Positions 53,918-63,928 of a stretch of DNA of 64,000 nt are shown in pieces. Positions within the stretch are counted from its first letter, which is position 1; each line of letters starts with the position of its first letter. The notes beneath the pieces are model-generated. The model was not told the origin of the DNA, made no database searches, and saw only the letters and a program-made list of their open reading frames with translations. Origin of the DNA: Gammaproteobacteria bacterium (GTDB taxonomy: Bacteria > Pseudomonadota > Gammaproteobacteria > Pseudomonadales > Cellvibrionaceae); assembly GCA_004172865.1 (NCBI GenBank), contig SEBV01000008.1, positions 21,933 through 85,932 on the forward strand. The letters are read 5' to 3'. The translations under genes were made by a program, and so were the position numbers.

Positions 53918-54568
53918 TTATTCTGTCGCCCGGTTTTTTATTAATCGATGTATTTTTTTATATCTTCGTTTTGTCAGTATTATTAATCCCAATCCCAACA
54001 ATATAATTGATGAAGGCTCAGGCACTGAGGCGTAGGTATAAGTTAAGTTATCTATAGCTGCGCCAGTGCGCAAATTGTAAAAACCTTCAATGCTTATACC
54101 TTTAATGCCAAGCTCGGACGTGAACGTAATTAATTCATTAGGAATTGCGGGAATATATTCTTCATCTGACCCAAGCCAGCCTGCAGAGTTTTTTTGTATA
54201 TTTGAACCATCCGCGATTGAGGCATTAAAGAGGATCGCATCGTCATGTTCAGACGTTACAAAAAAGCTTATGAAGGTCGGTAGCTCACCCACGAAACTTA
54301 ACCATCCAAAATTACTGGTTAGCATAATGTTGTGAGAATTGCCGCCATTGACCCATGAGCCGCCAATTAATAAACCTTTCGAAAGGTATTGATCCGTTAA
54401 TGGGTTGTCGCACCAACAGGGATCATATTCGTTGTAAACAGGATTGAGGTCGTCAAAATCAATAACAACGGCAGAAGAGCTGGTCGCCATTCCCAGTAAA
54501 GAGAAAAGTAGGGTAATTAGCACAATGGATTTTACACTGATAGAAAATAAATTTGCTTTGTCGTTCAT
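53918..54568 (-). CDS. PEP-CTERM sorting-domain protein
   Basis: 216 residues with a strong AAGGAGG ribosome site. N-terminal signal peptide (VLITLLFSLLGMATSSSAVV), beta-rich exported domain beginning DFDDLNPVYNEYDPCW, and a C-terminal sorting signal: VPEPSSIILLGLGLIILTKR, i.e. PEP motif, hydrophobic helix and Arg/Lys tail. Such proteins are cleaved by exosortase and placed in the envelope or exopolysaccharide. No exosortase gene is in the window. The Cys pair near the N-terminus (CWC) may form a disulfide. Function of the exported domain unknown. Confidence 0.88.
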   Translation of the reverse strand: MNDKANLFSISVKSIVLITLLFSLLGMATSSSAVVIDFDDLNPVYNEYDPCWCDNPLTDQYLSKGLLIGGSWVNGGNSHNIMLTSNFGWLSFVGELPTFISFFVTSEHDDAILFNASIADGSNIQKNSAGWLGSDEEYIPAIPNELITFTSELGIKGISIEGFYNLRTGAAIDNLTYTYASVPEPSSIILLGLGLIILTKRRYKKIHRLIKNRATE

Positions 54569-54659
54569 ATCAACCTCCTTCGATATTCAATGACTTGTTC
54601 ACCGGATTTGTCAGGAGGTTAACGCTGTGCCTTATTAATGTCTAGTGCTTTGGATCTTG

Positions 54660-57600
54660 CTAAATATCTACCTCTACAAAACGCTCGCGCGCTTTTAATA
54701 ACGGAAAATATAAAGCGGTTTTGATATTGGTTTCACCGAGTGCAGTAAAGCAAGCTTTGTAACGTGTAAGTTGGGATTTATAAGCAGAGACTTCTTGCAC
54801 GATAAAATCAGCATGAGTTTGATTTGTGCTTGGCTCACTGCTCTTATAGTCGATAATCCAACGGGTATTTTGATAAATAAAGCTGCGATCAATAATATTT
54901 TCGTGCAATTTCAAATCGATATGATTGCCTTGCTTATGCGTTATGGAAAGTTCGCTCGCACTTTGTTCGTGTGAATTATCAAGTAGCCATAATCCATGTT
55001 TATCATGCAAAGTGTTTTGAATTGCAGTTCTTATTTTTTGAGTGGCGAGTTTTAAATCGTCATGATTCCAACCTTGCTGCTGTAAATAAATTCGCCAAAA
55101 TGGCAGATGCTTTTCAATCCAGCTATCAACATCAACCTGCGTGACTATGCCAATAAGATTTTGCAATGCACGATGAATAATGGTCCCTGTATGGCGTGCT
55201 AGTTTTGCGCTTTGGGTTTCCACTTCAGGAATATTTTCTTCATCGTTAACCTCTTTACCGCGATAAGCTCTTAGAAGTTGATTATCTACTAATGGTGGCG
55301 CTTGCCATTCTGGTCTTAGTCGTAGCAGTTGTTGTAAACCAGGGCGCTCGACATTATTTGCAGTAGGCACTCTCTTAGGTTGCATAGCAGGAGAAATAAT
55401 TTTTGCAGTTGAACTTACGCCACTCCAAATACTATTGAGCAATGATTTCTTTGGCGGATTTTTCCATTCACCATTTTCATCTTGCGCAAGCGTTGCAAAT
55501 AAATACAATTTTTTGATGGCGCGAGTGCAGCCCACGTAGAATAAACGCGTCGCCTCGTAATCCAGTTGGAGTGCAGATTCTTTTTGAATGTATTTATAAA
55601 GCTTATCTTTATCGCCACCCACGGGCGCTAAAGGGCCTAACAATAATTGTCGTTCACCTTGACGACTCAATCTTTCACGCCACAACAAAAGTTGTTGTCC
55701 ATCCGCGGGTGATAATTTATGGAGTCGCGGAATAATAACGTGATCAAACTCTAGCCCTTTAGACTTATGCATGGTCATGACTTGTAATTTCGCATCGGCA
55801 TTCTGGCGTGGTGTTGCGTAAAGCTTATTGACCGCACGCGTAAAACTTTGCCAATCTTTAACGTCTCCACCTTGTTGGTATTTTTCGATTAGCGCAAAAA
55901 ATGCAGGAATGTCATTGATATCCTGCGCGTCCAATAATGTAGCTGGCCCACCTAATGCTAACCAAATTCCCTCAATCCATGTGCGTAAGGACTTACGTTG
56001 ACGCGTGGCGAGAGCTGGTTGAATTACGCCAACAAAGCGTTGTAAAGCCCGTTTACCCTCAGGGCTAATTCCATCAATTTTTTCAAATAATAAAACCTGC
56101 TGCCAAATGTTAGGAAAATCGTTTGGTTTTGCGACTGGATTTTCGTCACCAAGTTTCGCGTTGGCAATACAATGTAGATCTTTTAAATTTAGACCACACC
56201 AGGGTGCTCGTAAAATTGCTAACCAAGCAATACGATCTGCAGGATTCAGCAGCGCACGCGTAAGGCTCGTGAGATCAATAATCGCCATGCGTTGTGCAAG
56301 GCTATCAATATCAGTCGCTTGCCAACTTAAACCGAGCCTGCTCATCGCAGGAAAAATTTGTTGTAAATGATTACGACCACGAGCGAGTAGGGCGACCGAT
56401 TCTTCAGGATTGCTTTCACGGATTTCTTTAATTAGTTGCGCAATAGCTTCAGCTTCTTGTAATTCTGCGAGGTGACGTTTATCGCTTGAAGATTCGTTAT
56501 CATCTTCGTATGCAGCTTGTCTTTCTTGCCACGTCTTTTGCGATTGCTCTTCATCGACTTTTGCAAATGGGCTTAAATAAAGTTCAACTGCATTACCCTC
56601 AAGTTCTGCTTTGAACGCGCTTGACGCTGAATATTTCACCGCACCACGACTAATATCATCGTCCGATGGAAACGCCGTTTGAAATTGTTCATTAACCCAA
56701 TTTACTACACCTGCTTGCGAGCGAAAGTTAACGGTGAGATCAAGTTTTTCCAATGATAAATAACCAATACCTTGTGCGCGAGCTTCCAGAAAAATACCGA
56801 CATTCGCATTACGAAAGCTGTAGCAACTTTGCATGCCGTCGCCAACGATAAATAAACTGCGTCCATCGCCAGTTTGCCAACCAGCAGTGAGCTTTTGCAA
56901 AAGTTCGAGTTGGGTGCTCGCGGTGTCTTGAAATTCATCTATAAGAATATGGCGAATTTTATAATCGAGTTGCAATGCAATTTCGCTCGGCGAGTCATCA
57001 TAGCCAAGCGCTGTAAGCGCTGCCTGACTTACGGCAGTAAAATCGGTTTCACCTCGCTCGGCAAATACAATGTCTAAGCGCGCAGCTAAGCGCGGTAGAA
57101 GGCGAGTAAGGCTATCGAGTAATGCCCATTGCGTTTCATCATAATAACTTGGCGGAAGAATTTGTAGTTCTTGAATAATATCTGCTGCATCCGGGTGTTC
57201 TTCAAGAATCGCGGCGACTAATTCGCTAAAACGATTTTTATAAACACTACTGTCTTTATTTTCTTTTGCTGCAGGAAAGCCCTGATTTTTATTGGGCGCT
57301 TTACGAAAACTTCCTTCATTGGTTATCAATAATTCTGCAATGGCGAGCCATTGAGGTAATTCAGTTAGATTCGCTTCAGGTAAGCCTCTAATACCTTTTA
57401 ATCTTGTAATTATCGAATCAGTTCCAGATGCTTGTAAATTATTTGCAGACCAGTCTGCGATGCTTGCGAGTTCGCTACCATGTAATAGAAGCAAGCGCTC
57501 AACGGCGATAAGACCATCGGTAATAATATCTTGCAAAACATTTTCTAAATAATCTCGTGCATTTTCGTGTTGTGCTTGAAAAATAACACTTAACCATTGA

Positions 57601-58190
57601 TCGCGCTTGGCAAGCAGTGACATCAACAAACTTTCAAGCGAAGATAAATTATTATCCAGATGCGTTAATAAGTTTGTTAGATCGTGACGTATAGGCGAGT
57701 CAGATTCCAATTCATTTAATAATTGATGAACTGCTTCGCGATAAGCTGCTTCTGCATCTTCACCAGGTTTTGGCTGGCCGCCAAAACCGCTTGCAATAGG
57801 TAATTGACGCGCGATGGTGCTGCACAGGCTGTCGATAGTTTGAATACGCAATCGTTGTGGGCATTGCAATAAATTCCATCCCTGAGATTGATCATGTTCC
57901 AATAAATTTTTTGCAAGTTGCCATGTGAGTATGTCATGCGGATTGGAGGGTTCTGATTGTTCTTTCGCTTTCCACAGTGCCTGTAATACGCGATCTTGCA
58001 TTTCGCCAGCGGCTTTACGTGTAAATGTAATTGCCAAAACTTCTTCCGGGTTTTCACACAAGCTTAATAATTTTAATAGGCGCTGTGTAAGCAATCCGGT
58101 CTTGCCTGAACCTGCGGGTGCGCTCACCGCAAATGATCGGCTTGGGTCGAGCGCAGCTTGGCGCGCTAAAAAGTCGACAGGTTGATTCAT
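54660..58190 (-). CDS. UvrD/RecB-type helicase-nuclease (AddA-like)
   Basis: 1176 residues. Superfamily 1 helicase motifs in order: Walker A SAPAGSGKTGLLTQRLLKLL; motif Ia AITFTRKAAGEMQ; Walker B HILIDEFQDTASTQL; motif III FIVGDGMQSCYSFRNA; motif IV LTVNFRSQ; motif V VMTMHKSKGLEFDHVIIPRL; motif VI TRLFYVGCTRAIKKLYLFA. The C-terminus has a RecB-like PD-(D/E)XK nuclease domain (GTIIHRALQNLIG, then WIIDYKSSEP and VSAYKSQLTRYKACF). Role: double-strand break processing with the partner encoded just upstream. Its ATG overlaps the partner's stop (ATGA). AddA in Firmicutes and Alphaproteobacteria has the same layout. Confidence 0.9.
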   Translation of the reverse strand: MNQPVDFLARQAALDPSRSFAVSAPAGSGKTGLLTQRLLKLLSLCENPEEVLAITFTRKAAGEMQDRVLQALWKAKEQSEPSNPHDILTWQLAKNLLEHDQSQGWNLLQCPQRLRIQTIDSLCSTIARQLPIASGFGGQPKPGEDAEAAYREAVHQLLNELESDSPIRHDLTNLLTHLDNNLSSLESLLMSLLAKRDQWLSVIFQAQHENARDYLENVLQDIITDGLIAVERLLLLHGSELASIADWSANNLQASGTDSIITRLKGIRGLPEANLTELPQWLAIAELLITNEGSFRKAPNKNQGFPAAKENKDSSVYKNRFSELVAAILEEHPDAADIIQELQILPPSYYDETQWALLDSLTRLLPRLAARLDIVFAERGETDFTAVSQAALTALGYDDSPSEIALQLDYKIRHILIDEFQDTASTQLELLQKLTAGWQTGDGRSLFIVGDGMQSCYSFRNANVGIFLEARAQGIGYLSLEKLDLTVNFRSQAGVVNWVNEQFQTAFPSDDDISRGAVKYSASSAFKAELEGNAVELYLSPFAKVDEEQSQKTWQERQAAYEDDNESSSDKRHLAELQEAEAIAQLIKEIRESNPEESVALLARGRNHLQQIFPAMSRLGLSWQATDIDSLAQRMAIIDLTSLTRALLNPADRIAWLAILRAPWCGLNLKDLHCIANAKLGDENPVAKPNDFPNIWQQVLLFEKIDGISPEGKRALQRFVGVIQPALATRQRKSLRTWIEGIWLALGGPATLLDAQDINDIPAFFALIEKYQQGGDVKDWQSFTRAVNKLYATPRQNADAKLQVMTMHKSKGLEFDHVIIPRLHKLSPADGQQLLLWRERLSRQGERQLLLGPLAPVGGDKDKLYKYIQKESALQLDYEATRLFYVGCTRAIKKLYLFATLAQDENGEWKNPPKKSLLNSIWSGVSSTAKIISPAMQPKRVPTANNVERPGLQQLLRLRPEWQAPPLVDNQLLRAYRGKEVNDEENIPEVETQSAKLARHTGTIIHRALQNLIGIVTQVDVDSWIEKHLPFWRIYLQQQGWNHDDLKLATQKIRTAIQNTLHDKHGLWLLDNSHEQSASELSITHKQGNHIDLKLHENIIDRSFIYQNTRWIIDYKSSEPSTNQTHADFIVQEVSAYKSQLTRYKACFTALGETNIKTALYFPLLKARERFVEVDI

Positions 58191-60916
58191 ACTTGCTCCT
58201 GTTGTGAAAATTCCAGTAGCGCGTGTGCATCGGCTATACGAGTAAGCGGTGAAATATCTTCAGCATAGGATTGCAGCGTTGCATCTTTAAAATCAACTCG
58301 TGCATCGCCAGAAATAAAATTATTAGCAAGCTGTTGTAACTGCTTTTGCCATTCCTGTAATTGAAAACGCCAATCATCGCTTGGCTTAATTCCCTGTTGA
58401 TTCAAGCTATTATCATGCAGCTCGCCAATACCATCCCATTTTTGTACCTTACGATTTATTTGCGCAAAACTTATTGCAGCAATCTCTTCGTTAGTCACCG
58501 CGTAGAGCGGTAATTGCGGTTCAGTGAGGCGTTCGCCTTGCCAGGATTTTGCGCTGGCATTACCGGTTTTATAATCGATGAGGAAACGGTCTCCATTATC
58601 GAATTGGTCTATGCGGTCAATACGCAATTTAAGTTTTAAGCCTGCAAATTCAATATCATTTTCCTGTTCGATAGCTATGACATTAAATGCCGGACGCTCA
58701 CGTTCATTTGCTAGCCATTCACACAATAATGTTGCGAGTCGATTTTGTTCCAGCTCGCAATAAACTTTACCAAGCTTGCGTGGGTTGCGCGTTTGCGCGT
58801 TTGCAATAATATCGTTGGTGATATTCCTTACAATCGCTTCCAAAGCTGATTCATTTAGAGCCGCTAGACCGGTAGAGTTTTTTAATTCGCGCCAAATTGC
58901 CGCTAACGCATCGTGTAATAAATTTCCGCGTTCGGCTGCATTGAAACCTATTGTCGGCTCATCGGGGTTATTTGCTCCCAAGCGTAAGCGAACAAAAGCT
59001 TCAAAGGGGCAGGCGGCTTGATATTTAAATAAACTGCTTCCACCGCGTACCGGTTCTTCATTACCAAGTGTCGGGCCATTAGCATCTTGAATAACGTCGA
59101 GCTGCTTTTCGTTTTGTAAATTTTGATAATAAATTTGTAAATCGGAAAGATTATTTTTCAAAATAACATCGAGTGATGTTGAAGGAATTTCGCGAATCAA
59201 CGCGCTGGGCCGCAATTCATTGTCGCCATCGCCATGAGCGCTACTAAAAATTACCTGCTGTGCAGATTGTTTGTAGCGTTGCGTTAAACCCTGTGCGATT
59301 TCCAATTCGCGCGCTGCGCTTGCATGCGGCATCAAATGTTCGCGCTGTATGTGCAAAGGCAAGAGCGGGTTGGGCGAGGGCACTGGTGGCCATTGATTAT
59401 CGCTCAAGCCCATTACCCACAAATGACTAAATTGCAAACCTGCCGCTTCAAGCGCGCCAAGAACTTGAATGGGCGAATCTGGCGTTTGGGCTTGAAATGG
59501 TGTTTTATCAGCAAGCTCGCGCAAATAGCGCAAGGCTTGCGTATAACTTATGGGCGAAGAATGGTTATCTATTCGAGAAAACTGATCGCGCACTTCAAAC
59601 CACTGGTTGAGTTGTTGATACTCCTGTGAATCCAACCTGCGCGTTCCTGGCCAATTCATAATTGTCAGTATTTGATCAAAAAAATTCAGCCACGCGTGAG
59701 CGGTTTTGAATTTTGTATCAGTTGGCGAGCGTCGCAATAAATTTCCTAAGACTTCAAACCGATGAGCGAGACCTGCTACAGAAAATTGTGGAATTCGTTC
59801 TTCCAATTTGCTTGCACAATAACGTAGGTCACCAGTAGTGATTGTGATTCGGCCTAATTTTCGCAGTTCATGAATCAGGTGCGCGCGGGCATTAAATTCT
59901 CGTTGCTCATCGCCCCAGAAAGGCGAATTTATTAAATTACATAAAGGTTCCAGCGGCCACTCATTATCCTGCAATCGCAAAATTTCAAATAAGCTATTAA
60001 TTAGTGGTGCGGACCCTAACGGCGTTCCCGCAGAAAAGTTAAAAGGCAAGGTATAACGCGGTGACTTCGGAAGTAGCGAGTGAGGCTCAAATACTTCGGT
60101 AAAAATTCGCTCAACTTGATCGCGACATTGGCCGAGATTAGGCACAACAATTCCAATTAACGCGGAATCTGGCGTTTGTTCTAATTGCGATTTGCTCCAC
60201 AAAGCGGCAGCACGAATTTCTTCTTCAGTATTATTCGCCTGGGTGCGAATCAAATCCGTGTTTTTCGCAGCTTGGGCAGGCAGATGAATAAGATTTTGCG
60301 AGGCTGATTTTAATATGTGCGCCATTAATGGGGGCAGATCATCAAACCCTTCCAAATAAATTTTATGAAATTTGGCTAAATCACCATTATTAAATGCTGT
60401 TGCGATCAACTCGTAGCTAGTTTCTTGTGTGATGGTATTTTGAAGCTGCAAATCGCGCTTGAATACATTTGCCCATTCCGAGAATTGTGCGCTGTTACTT
60501 TTCGGGTCGATAAAATAATCTGATGAAAATATATCGTTCAATTGCCAGAGTTGTAGATTTTTAAACGCGCTGTCTGCTTGCTGGGCTAACGGCTTTGGCT
60601 GTAATAACGTGGCACCAAGCGCGGAATTTTTAATCGCAGCCTCCCACAGCATTTGTCGTTGTAGTGGTGATGCTATAGCCACGCATGAATGGCTTATACC
60701 TTTATTTTGCAGTGCTTCCCACTGTGTTTCCAACCATTGCCCGAGGCTTTGTATATTAGGTTTTAACCAAGCTTGTGCTGTTTGTTGCATAGCGTAGGCG
60801 CGCAATAAATGATTGCGTAGGCGGTTGTTTGGAACCAGTATCAAAGCATTAGTTGCCAATGCGGGAGCAAGCAGTTCAAGGTTAAGATAAGTTGCAGCCA
60901 TGCGATAAAATCTCAT
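58187..60916 (-). CDS. PD-(D/E)XK nuclease, AddB-like DNA repair protein
   Basis: 909 residues (an in-frame ATG at 60901 would remove five). Fits the proteobacterial 'probable DNA repair protein' family (TIGR03623) that pairs with an AddA/RecB-type helicase. The N-terminal two thirds resemble a degenerate superfamily 1 helicase (LILVPNNRLRNHLLRAYAMQ, NTEEEIRAAALWSKSQ, LEAAGLQFSHLWVMGLSDNQ WPP). The C-terminal domain is a RecB-like nuclease: ERGNLLHDALAAIWREL, RFLIDYKTGNASAKSWQGER, LTEPQLPLYAV. Overlaps the helicase gene. A terminator hairpin lies only 8 bp upstream of its start. Confidence 0.88.
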   Translation of the reverse strand: MRFYRMAATYLNLELLAPALATNALILVPNNRLRNHLLRAYAMQQTAQAWLKPNIQSLGQWLETQWEALQNKGISHSCVAIASPLQRQMLWEAAIKNSALGATLLQPKPLAQQADSAFKNLQLWQLNDIFSSDYFIDPKSNSAQFSEWANVFKRDLQLQNTITQETSYELIATAFNNGDLAKFHKIYLEGFDDLPPLMAHILKSASQNLIHLPAQAAKNTDLIRTQANNTEEEIRAAALWSKSQLEQTPDSALIGIVVPNLGQCRDQVERIFTEVFEPHSLLPKSPRYTLPFNFSAGTPLGSAPLINSLFEILRLQDNEWPLEPLCNLINSPFWGDEQREFNARAHLIHELRKLGRITITTGDLRYCASKLEERIPQFSVAGLAHRFEVLGNLLRRSPTDTKFKTAHAWLNFFDQILTIMNWPGTRRLDSQEYQQLNQWFEVRDQFSRIDNHSSPISYTQALRYLRELADKTPFQAQTPDSPIQVLGALEAAGLQFSHLWVMGLSDNQWPPVPSPNPLLPLHIQREHLMPHASAARELEIAQGLTQRYKQSAQQVIFSSAHGDGDNELRPSALIREIPSTSLDVILKNNLSDLQIYYQNLQNEKQLDVIQDANGPTLGNEEPVRGGSSLFKYQAACPFEAFVRLRLGANNPDEPTIGFNAAERGNLLHDALAAIWRELKNSTGLAALNESALEAIVRNITNDIIANAQTRNPRKLGKVYCELEQNRLATLLCEWLANERERPAFNVIAIEQENDIEFAGLKLKLRIDRIDQFDNGDRFLIDYKTGNASAKSWQGERLTEPQLPLYAVTNEEIAAISFAQINRKVQKWDGIGELHDNSLNQQGIKPSDDWRFQLQEWQKQLQQLANNFISGDARVDFKDATLQSYAEDISPLTRIADAHALLEFSQQEQV

Positions 60917-60923
60917 TCAAAAT

Positions 60924-60960
60924 AAAAAGGCTCCTGACCAAAAGGTGAGGAGCCTTTTTT
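60924..60960 (-). terminator. Terminator between the Bax-inhibitor gene and the nuclease gene
   Basis: Stem AAAAAGGCTCCT-C-ACC with GGT-C-AGGAGCCTTTTT around TTTT, followed by TTTTTATTTT on the minus strand. It ends 8 bp before the 60916 start, and its 3' arm contains an AGGAG ribosome-site-like sequence. Confidence 0.88.
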
Positions 60961-60974
60961 AAGACGGTTAATTA

Positions 60975-61661
60975 CTAGTCGTCGTTAGATGCACCAATCA
61001 AATGAAGCAAGCTGGTGAACAAATTAATAATGGACATGAATAATGTTGTGGTAGCGAGAATGTAATTAGTCTCGCCACCGTGAATAATTTCGCTTGTTTG
61101 ATAAAGAATCAAAGCAGACATTAACAATACAACACCGGCGGAAATTGCCAAACTGGTTGCTGAGAATTGGTAACCAAAGAAAGATGCGCCGATTACGAAA
61201 AGAGATGCTGCAATTAACAACATGAATCCAGCAGCTATAAAACCTCCAAGGAATTTAAAATCTTTACGAGTTGTTAACACGTATGCAGATAGACCAATAA
61301 ACACCGCTGCTGTACCACCCAAGGCTTGCATAATGATGGTGCCGCCATTAGCCATCTTCAAATATTGGTTGAGCATTGGGCCTAGGCTAGCGCCAATCAA
61401 ACCGGTAAATGCAAAAACCACTAACAAGCCAGTTGATGAGTTCGCGGTTTTAGGCAACACAAACCAGACCAATCCCAATGCCACCAAGCTCATTACCAAA
61501 CCTGCACCGTGACCCAAGCCAGCAGCCATTGAAATACCTGCAGTCACCGCACTAAACGCGAGCGTTAGGCCAAGTAACATATAGGTATTGCGCAAAACCT
61601 TACTTACATCAGTAGTCTGGGCTGCGGTTTGAATCGTGTGAATATTGGATATCTCTTGCAT
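60975..61661 (-). CDS. Bax inhibitor-1 family membrane protein (YccA/YbhL type)
   Basis: 228 residues from the ATG at 61661, which has GGAG 8 nt upstream; an ATG at 61673 would add four. Seven hydrophobic segments of the BI-1/TMBIM fold (MLLGLTLAFSAVTAGISMAA, GAGLVMSLVALGLVWFVLPK, TGLLVVFAFTGLIGASLGPM, FLGGFIAAGFMLLIAASLFV, LAISAGVVLLMSALILYQTS) and a C-terminal LFMSIINLFTSLLHLIGASN with family-typical INLF. In E. coli YccA interacts with FtsH. Single gene with a terminator. Confidence 0.93.
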   Translation of the reverse strand: MQEISNIHTIQTAAQTTDVSKVLRNTYMLLGLTLAFSAVTAGISMAAGLGHGAGLVMSLVALGLVWFVLPKTANSSTGLLVVFAFTGLIGASLGPMLNQYLKMANGGTIIMQALGGTAAVFIGLSAYVLTTRKDFKFLGGFIAAGFMLLIAASLFVIGASFFGYQFSATSLAISAGVVLLMSALILYQTSEIIHGGETNYILATTTLFMSIINLFTSLLHLIGASNDD

Positions 61662-61779
61662 GATGTTCTCCATCGATTATTGCTGATTGTAATAGGTAAA
61701 ACGGATGATCTGGATAACAGAACTATGCGCGATACTACAAAAGAATAGACACTATTGCTACGGCTAAGTTTCTGCCAAA

Positions 61780-62970
61780 TTACCGAGATTCCAGCAACTG
61801 CTCAAGGCAGTGATCATTAATGCCATAAAACGTCTTAATCGCAGCAATTTGCTGCAAAATTAGGCTGTTATCACGCTCAACCTTACGTTTTTGGGCAAGA
61901 ATCATTTTATTTTTACTGGTGTGTTCCAGGGAAATAAACTCAAATACCTGGGTGTCGTAACCATTTGCTTCCAGTAGAAGCGCACGCAGGCCGTCGGTCA
62001 CCATCTCAGCTTCCTGCCCCAGATGTATGCCGTGCAACAGTACTGGCGCCAGCACAGCAGGACTTTTAAGTTGTGGGCGAAGCTGTTTGTGACAGCAGGG
62101 CGAACACATAATTATCTCTGCACCAGTGCGAATTCCCATGTGAATTGCATAATCCGTTGCCGTATCGCAAGCATGTAAAGCGATCATAACGTTGATGTTT
62201 TTGGCCGCGAAATGTTTTACATCGCCTTGTTCAAATTGAATTCCGTTCAAGCATAATTTTGTGGCGGTTTGATTGCATAAATCCACCAAAGGCTGCCGCA
62301 ATTCCACGCCAGTTACTTGGGTTTTTACGCCGAGCTGCGCGCTCAGATAATCATGAACAGCAAATGTTAGATAGGCTTTGCCTGAACCGAAATCTGCAAT
62401 ATGCACTTCTTCGCGTTGCGTGAGGCCAGTGCTTTCAATTGCGTTCGATAGGACTTCAATGAATTTATTAATCTGTTTCCATTTGCGCGACATAGCGGGA
62501 ATGATTTGCCCGTTCGCATCGGTGATTCCAAGTTCACGCAAATAAGGACGGCTCTGCTCTACAAAACGATTTTTCTCTTTGTTGTGCGCGAGCAACGTGG
62601 TGTTTTCAATGTCGCTTTTGTTATTTTTATTGCGATGTCTATTGATTAAAATTTTGCCTTTTTTGCTGAAGCTTAATTGGGTTTCCCATTCGTCACTTAA
62701 CAAGTGTGCATTCTTAAAGTGCGTGCCGAGCAGTGTTTCGAGCAATTCTATTGCAGCAGTAATCGAAAAGTTTTTTGTGATGTGATTAGTTTTGTATTGA
62801 TAGAGAAATGAAAGCAATCTTTCGCTTTTAATGTCAACTGGGCGAATAGTCACGCGCTCTAAATCAACTTCATCGCCTTGATATTTTGACAACACCAAAC
62901 GCTGCAAAAAGCTCTTGTCAAAAGCATTCTGAATATCGGAAAAAAAATGTTCGAGTTCTGGCAGCGCCAT
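61780..62970 (-). CDS. SAM-dependent methyltransferase (Methyltransf_32 type)
   Basis: 396 residues. The N-terminal third is a poorly conserved domain with Lys/Asn-rich stretches. The C-terminal class I methyltransferase has motif I VHIADFGSGKAYLTFAVHDY, an acidic VTGVELRQPLVDLCNQT, INVMIALHACDTATDYAIH, and IIMCSPCCHKQLRPQL with a CxxCH-like PCCHK loop. That CC-His segment and the HACDT motif are typical of the Methyltransf_32 family, thought to act on RNA or protein, but substrate is not established. It is 28 bp downstream of murI. Confidence 0.85.
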   Translation of the reverse strand: MALPELEHFFSDIQNAFDKSFLQRLVLSKYQGDEVDLERVTIRPVDIKSERLLSFLYQYKTNHITKNFSITAAIELLETLLGTHFKNAHLLSDEWETQLSFSKKGKILINRHRNKNNKSDIENTTLLAHNKEKNRFVEQSRPYLRELGITDANGQIIPAMSRKWKQINKFIEVLSNAIESTGLTQREEVHIADFGSGKAYLTFAVHDYLSAQLGVKTQVTGVELRQPLVDLCNQTATKLCLNGIQFEQGDVKHFAAKNINVMIALHACDTATDYAIHMGIRTGAEIIMCSPCCHKQLRPQLKSPAVLAPVLLHGIHLGQEAEMVTDGLRALLLEANGYDTQVFEFISLEHTSKNKMILAQKRKVERDNSLILQQIAAIKTFYGINDHCLEQLLESR

Positions 62971-62998
62971 AAAGTTGTACCATTAAAGTATTGTGATT

Positions 62999-63817
62999 TT
63001 AAACAGCAACAACACTTGTGTTGTGAATATCGAATTGCGCGAGTTGCGGTTGGAGCGCGTTTATAGCGGGCGACGCTTTAGTAAATACGGCCCAGTGCTT
63101 TGGCGATTGCTCTTTAAATCTATATGCATCTAACAAAGATGCAACGCGTCGTGCAATAGCTTCACCGGAATCAATTAACTGCAAGCCGGCTGCAAACTGA
63201 GCTGCAATTTCATCGCGCAATAATGGGAAGTGAGTGCATGCAAGCACCAGTGTATCCATTTTATTGCCGTTAGGATGATCGAAAAATGGCTGCAAAATGG
63301 GGTTTAATTGTTCGGCAATTATAGTTTCGCCACGCAATTTGCATTCTGCCAACTGCACCAATTCACTCGACCCAACTGAAATGACCTCTGCATCAGGAGC
63401 ATATTCGCGAATCAAGTTATGTGTGTAAGGGCGAGCAACAGTCGCAGGTGTCGCAAGCAAGCCAATCACCTGCGATTTACTCTGTGCTGCCGCAGGTTTT
63501 ATTGCGGGTACCACGCCCACCACGGGTTGCGTGAAATGATTGCGAATGTGGGGCAGGGCAACCGTACTGGCAGTATTACAAGCCACCACAATAACATCGA
63601 CTGGAAAGGCGGCGATGATCTTGTGAAGAACGGCATCAACCCGTGTAATTAATTCCGCCTCGCCTTTAGTGCCGTAGGGAAAAAAAGCGTTGTCAGACGC
63701 ATAGATCAAGGACGCAAAAGGGAGTTTCTTCTGAATCTCTGCAAAAATACTTAAACCTCCCACTCCAGAATCGAAAACCAGAATGCGTGGGGTTTGGGTT
63801 ATGGGCGATAATGACAT
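62999..63817 (-). CDS. murI: Glutamate racemase
   Basis: 272 residues, cytosolic, interconverts L- and D-glutamate for peptidoglycan. Catalytic Cys pair in VVACNTASTVAL and LVLACTHFPLL; substrate loop VFDSGVGGLSIFAEI and ASDNAFFPYGTKGEAELI. Full length, cofactor-independent Asp/Glu racemase family. The methyltransferase gene follows in the same direction; the upstream side (63818-63928) contains the divergent promoter for the truncated gene at the right edge. Confidence 0.97.
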   Translation of the reverse strand: MSLSPITQTPRILVFDSGVGGLSIFAEIQKKLPFASLIYASDNAFFPYGTKGEAELITRVDAVLHKIIAAFPVDVIVVACNTASTVALPHIRNHFTQPVVGVVPAIKPAAAQSKSQVIGLLATPATVARPYTHNLIREYAPDAEVISVGSSELVQLAECKLRGETIIAEQLNPILQPFFDHPNGNKMDTLVLACTHFPLLRDEIAAQFAAGLQLIDSGEAIARRVASLLDAYRFKEQSPKHWAVFTKASPAINALQPQLAQFDIHNTSVVAV

Positions 63818-63928
63818 GAAGGCTCTGCAACAGAATTGCGTTAAAATACCAAAACCGAATTTTAGGGTAGCTAGCCCGTACCCTCAACCTATTTGTGTCG
63901 CTCCCAATTTATTTACTAAGGATTCCTC

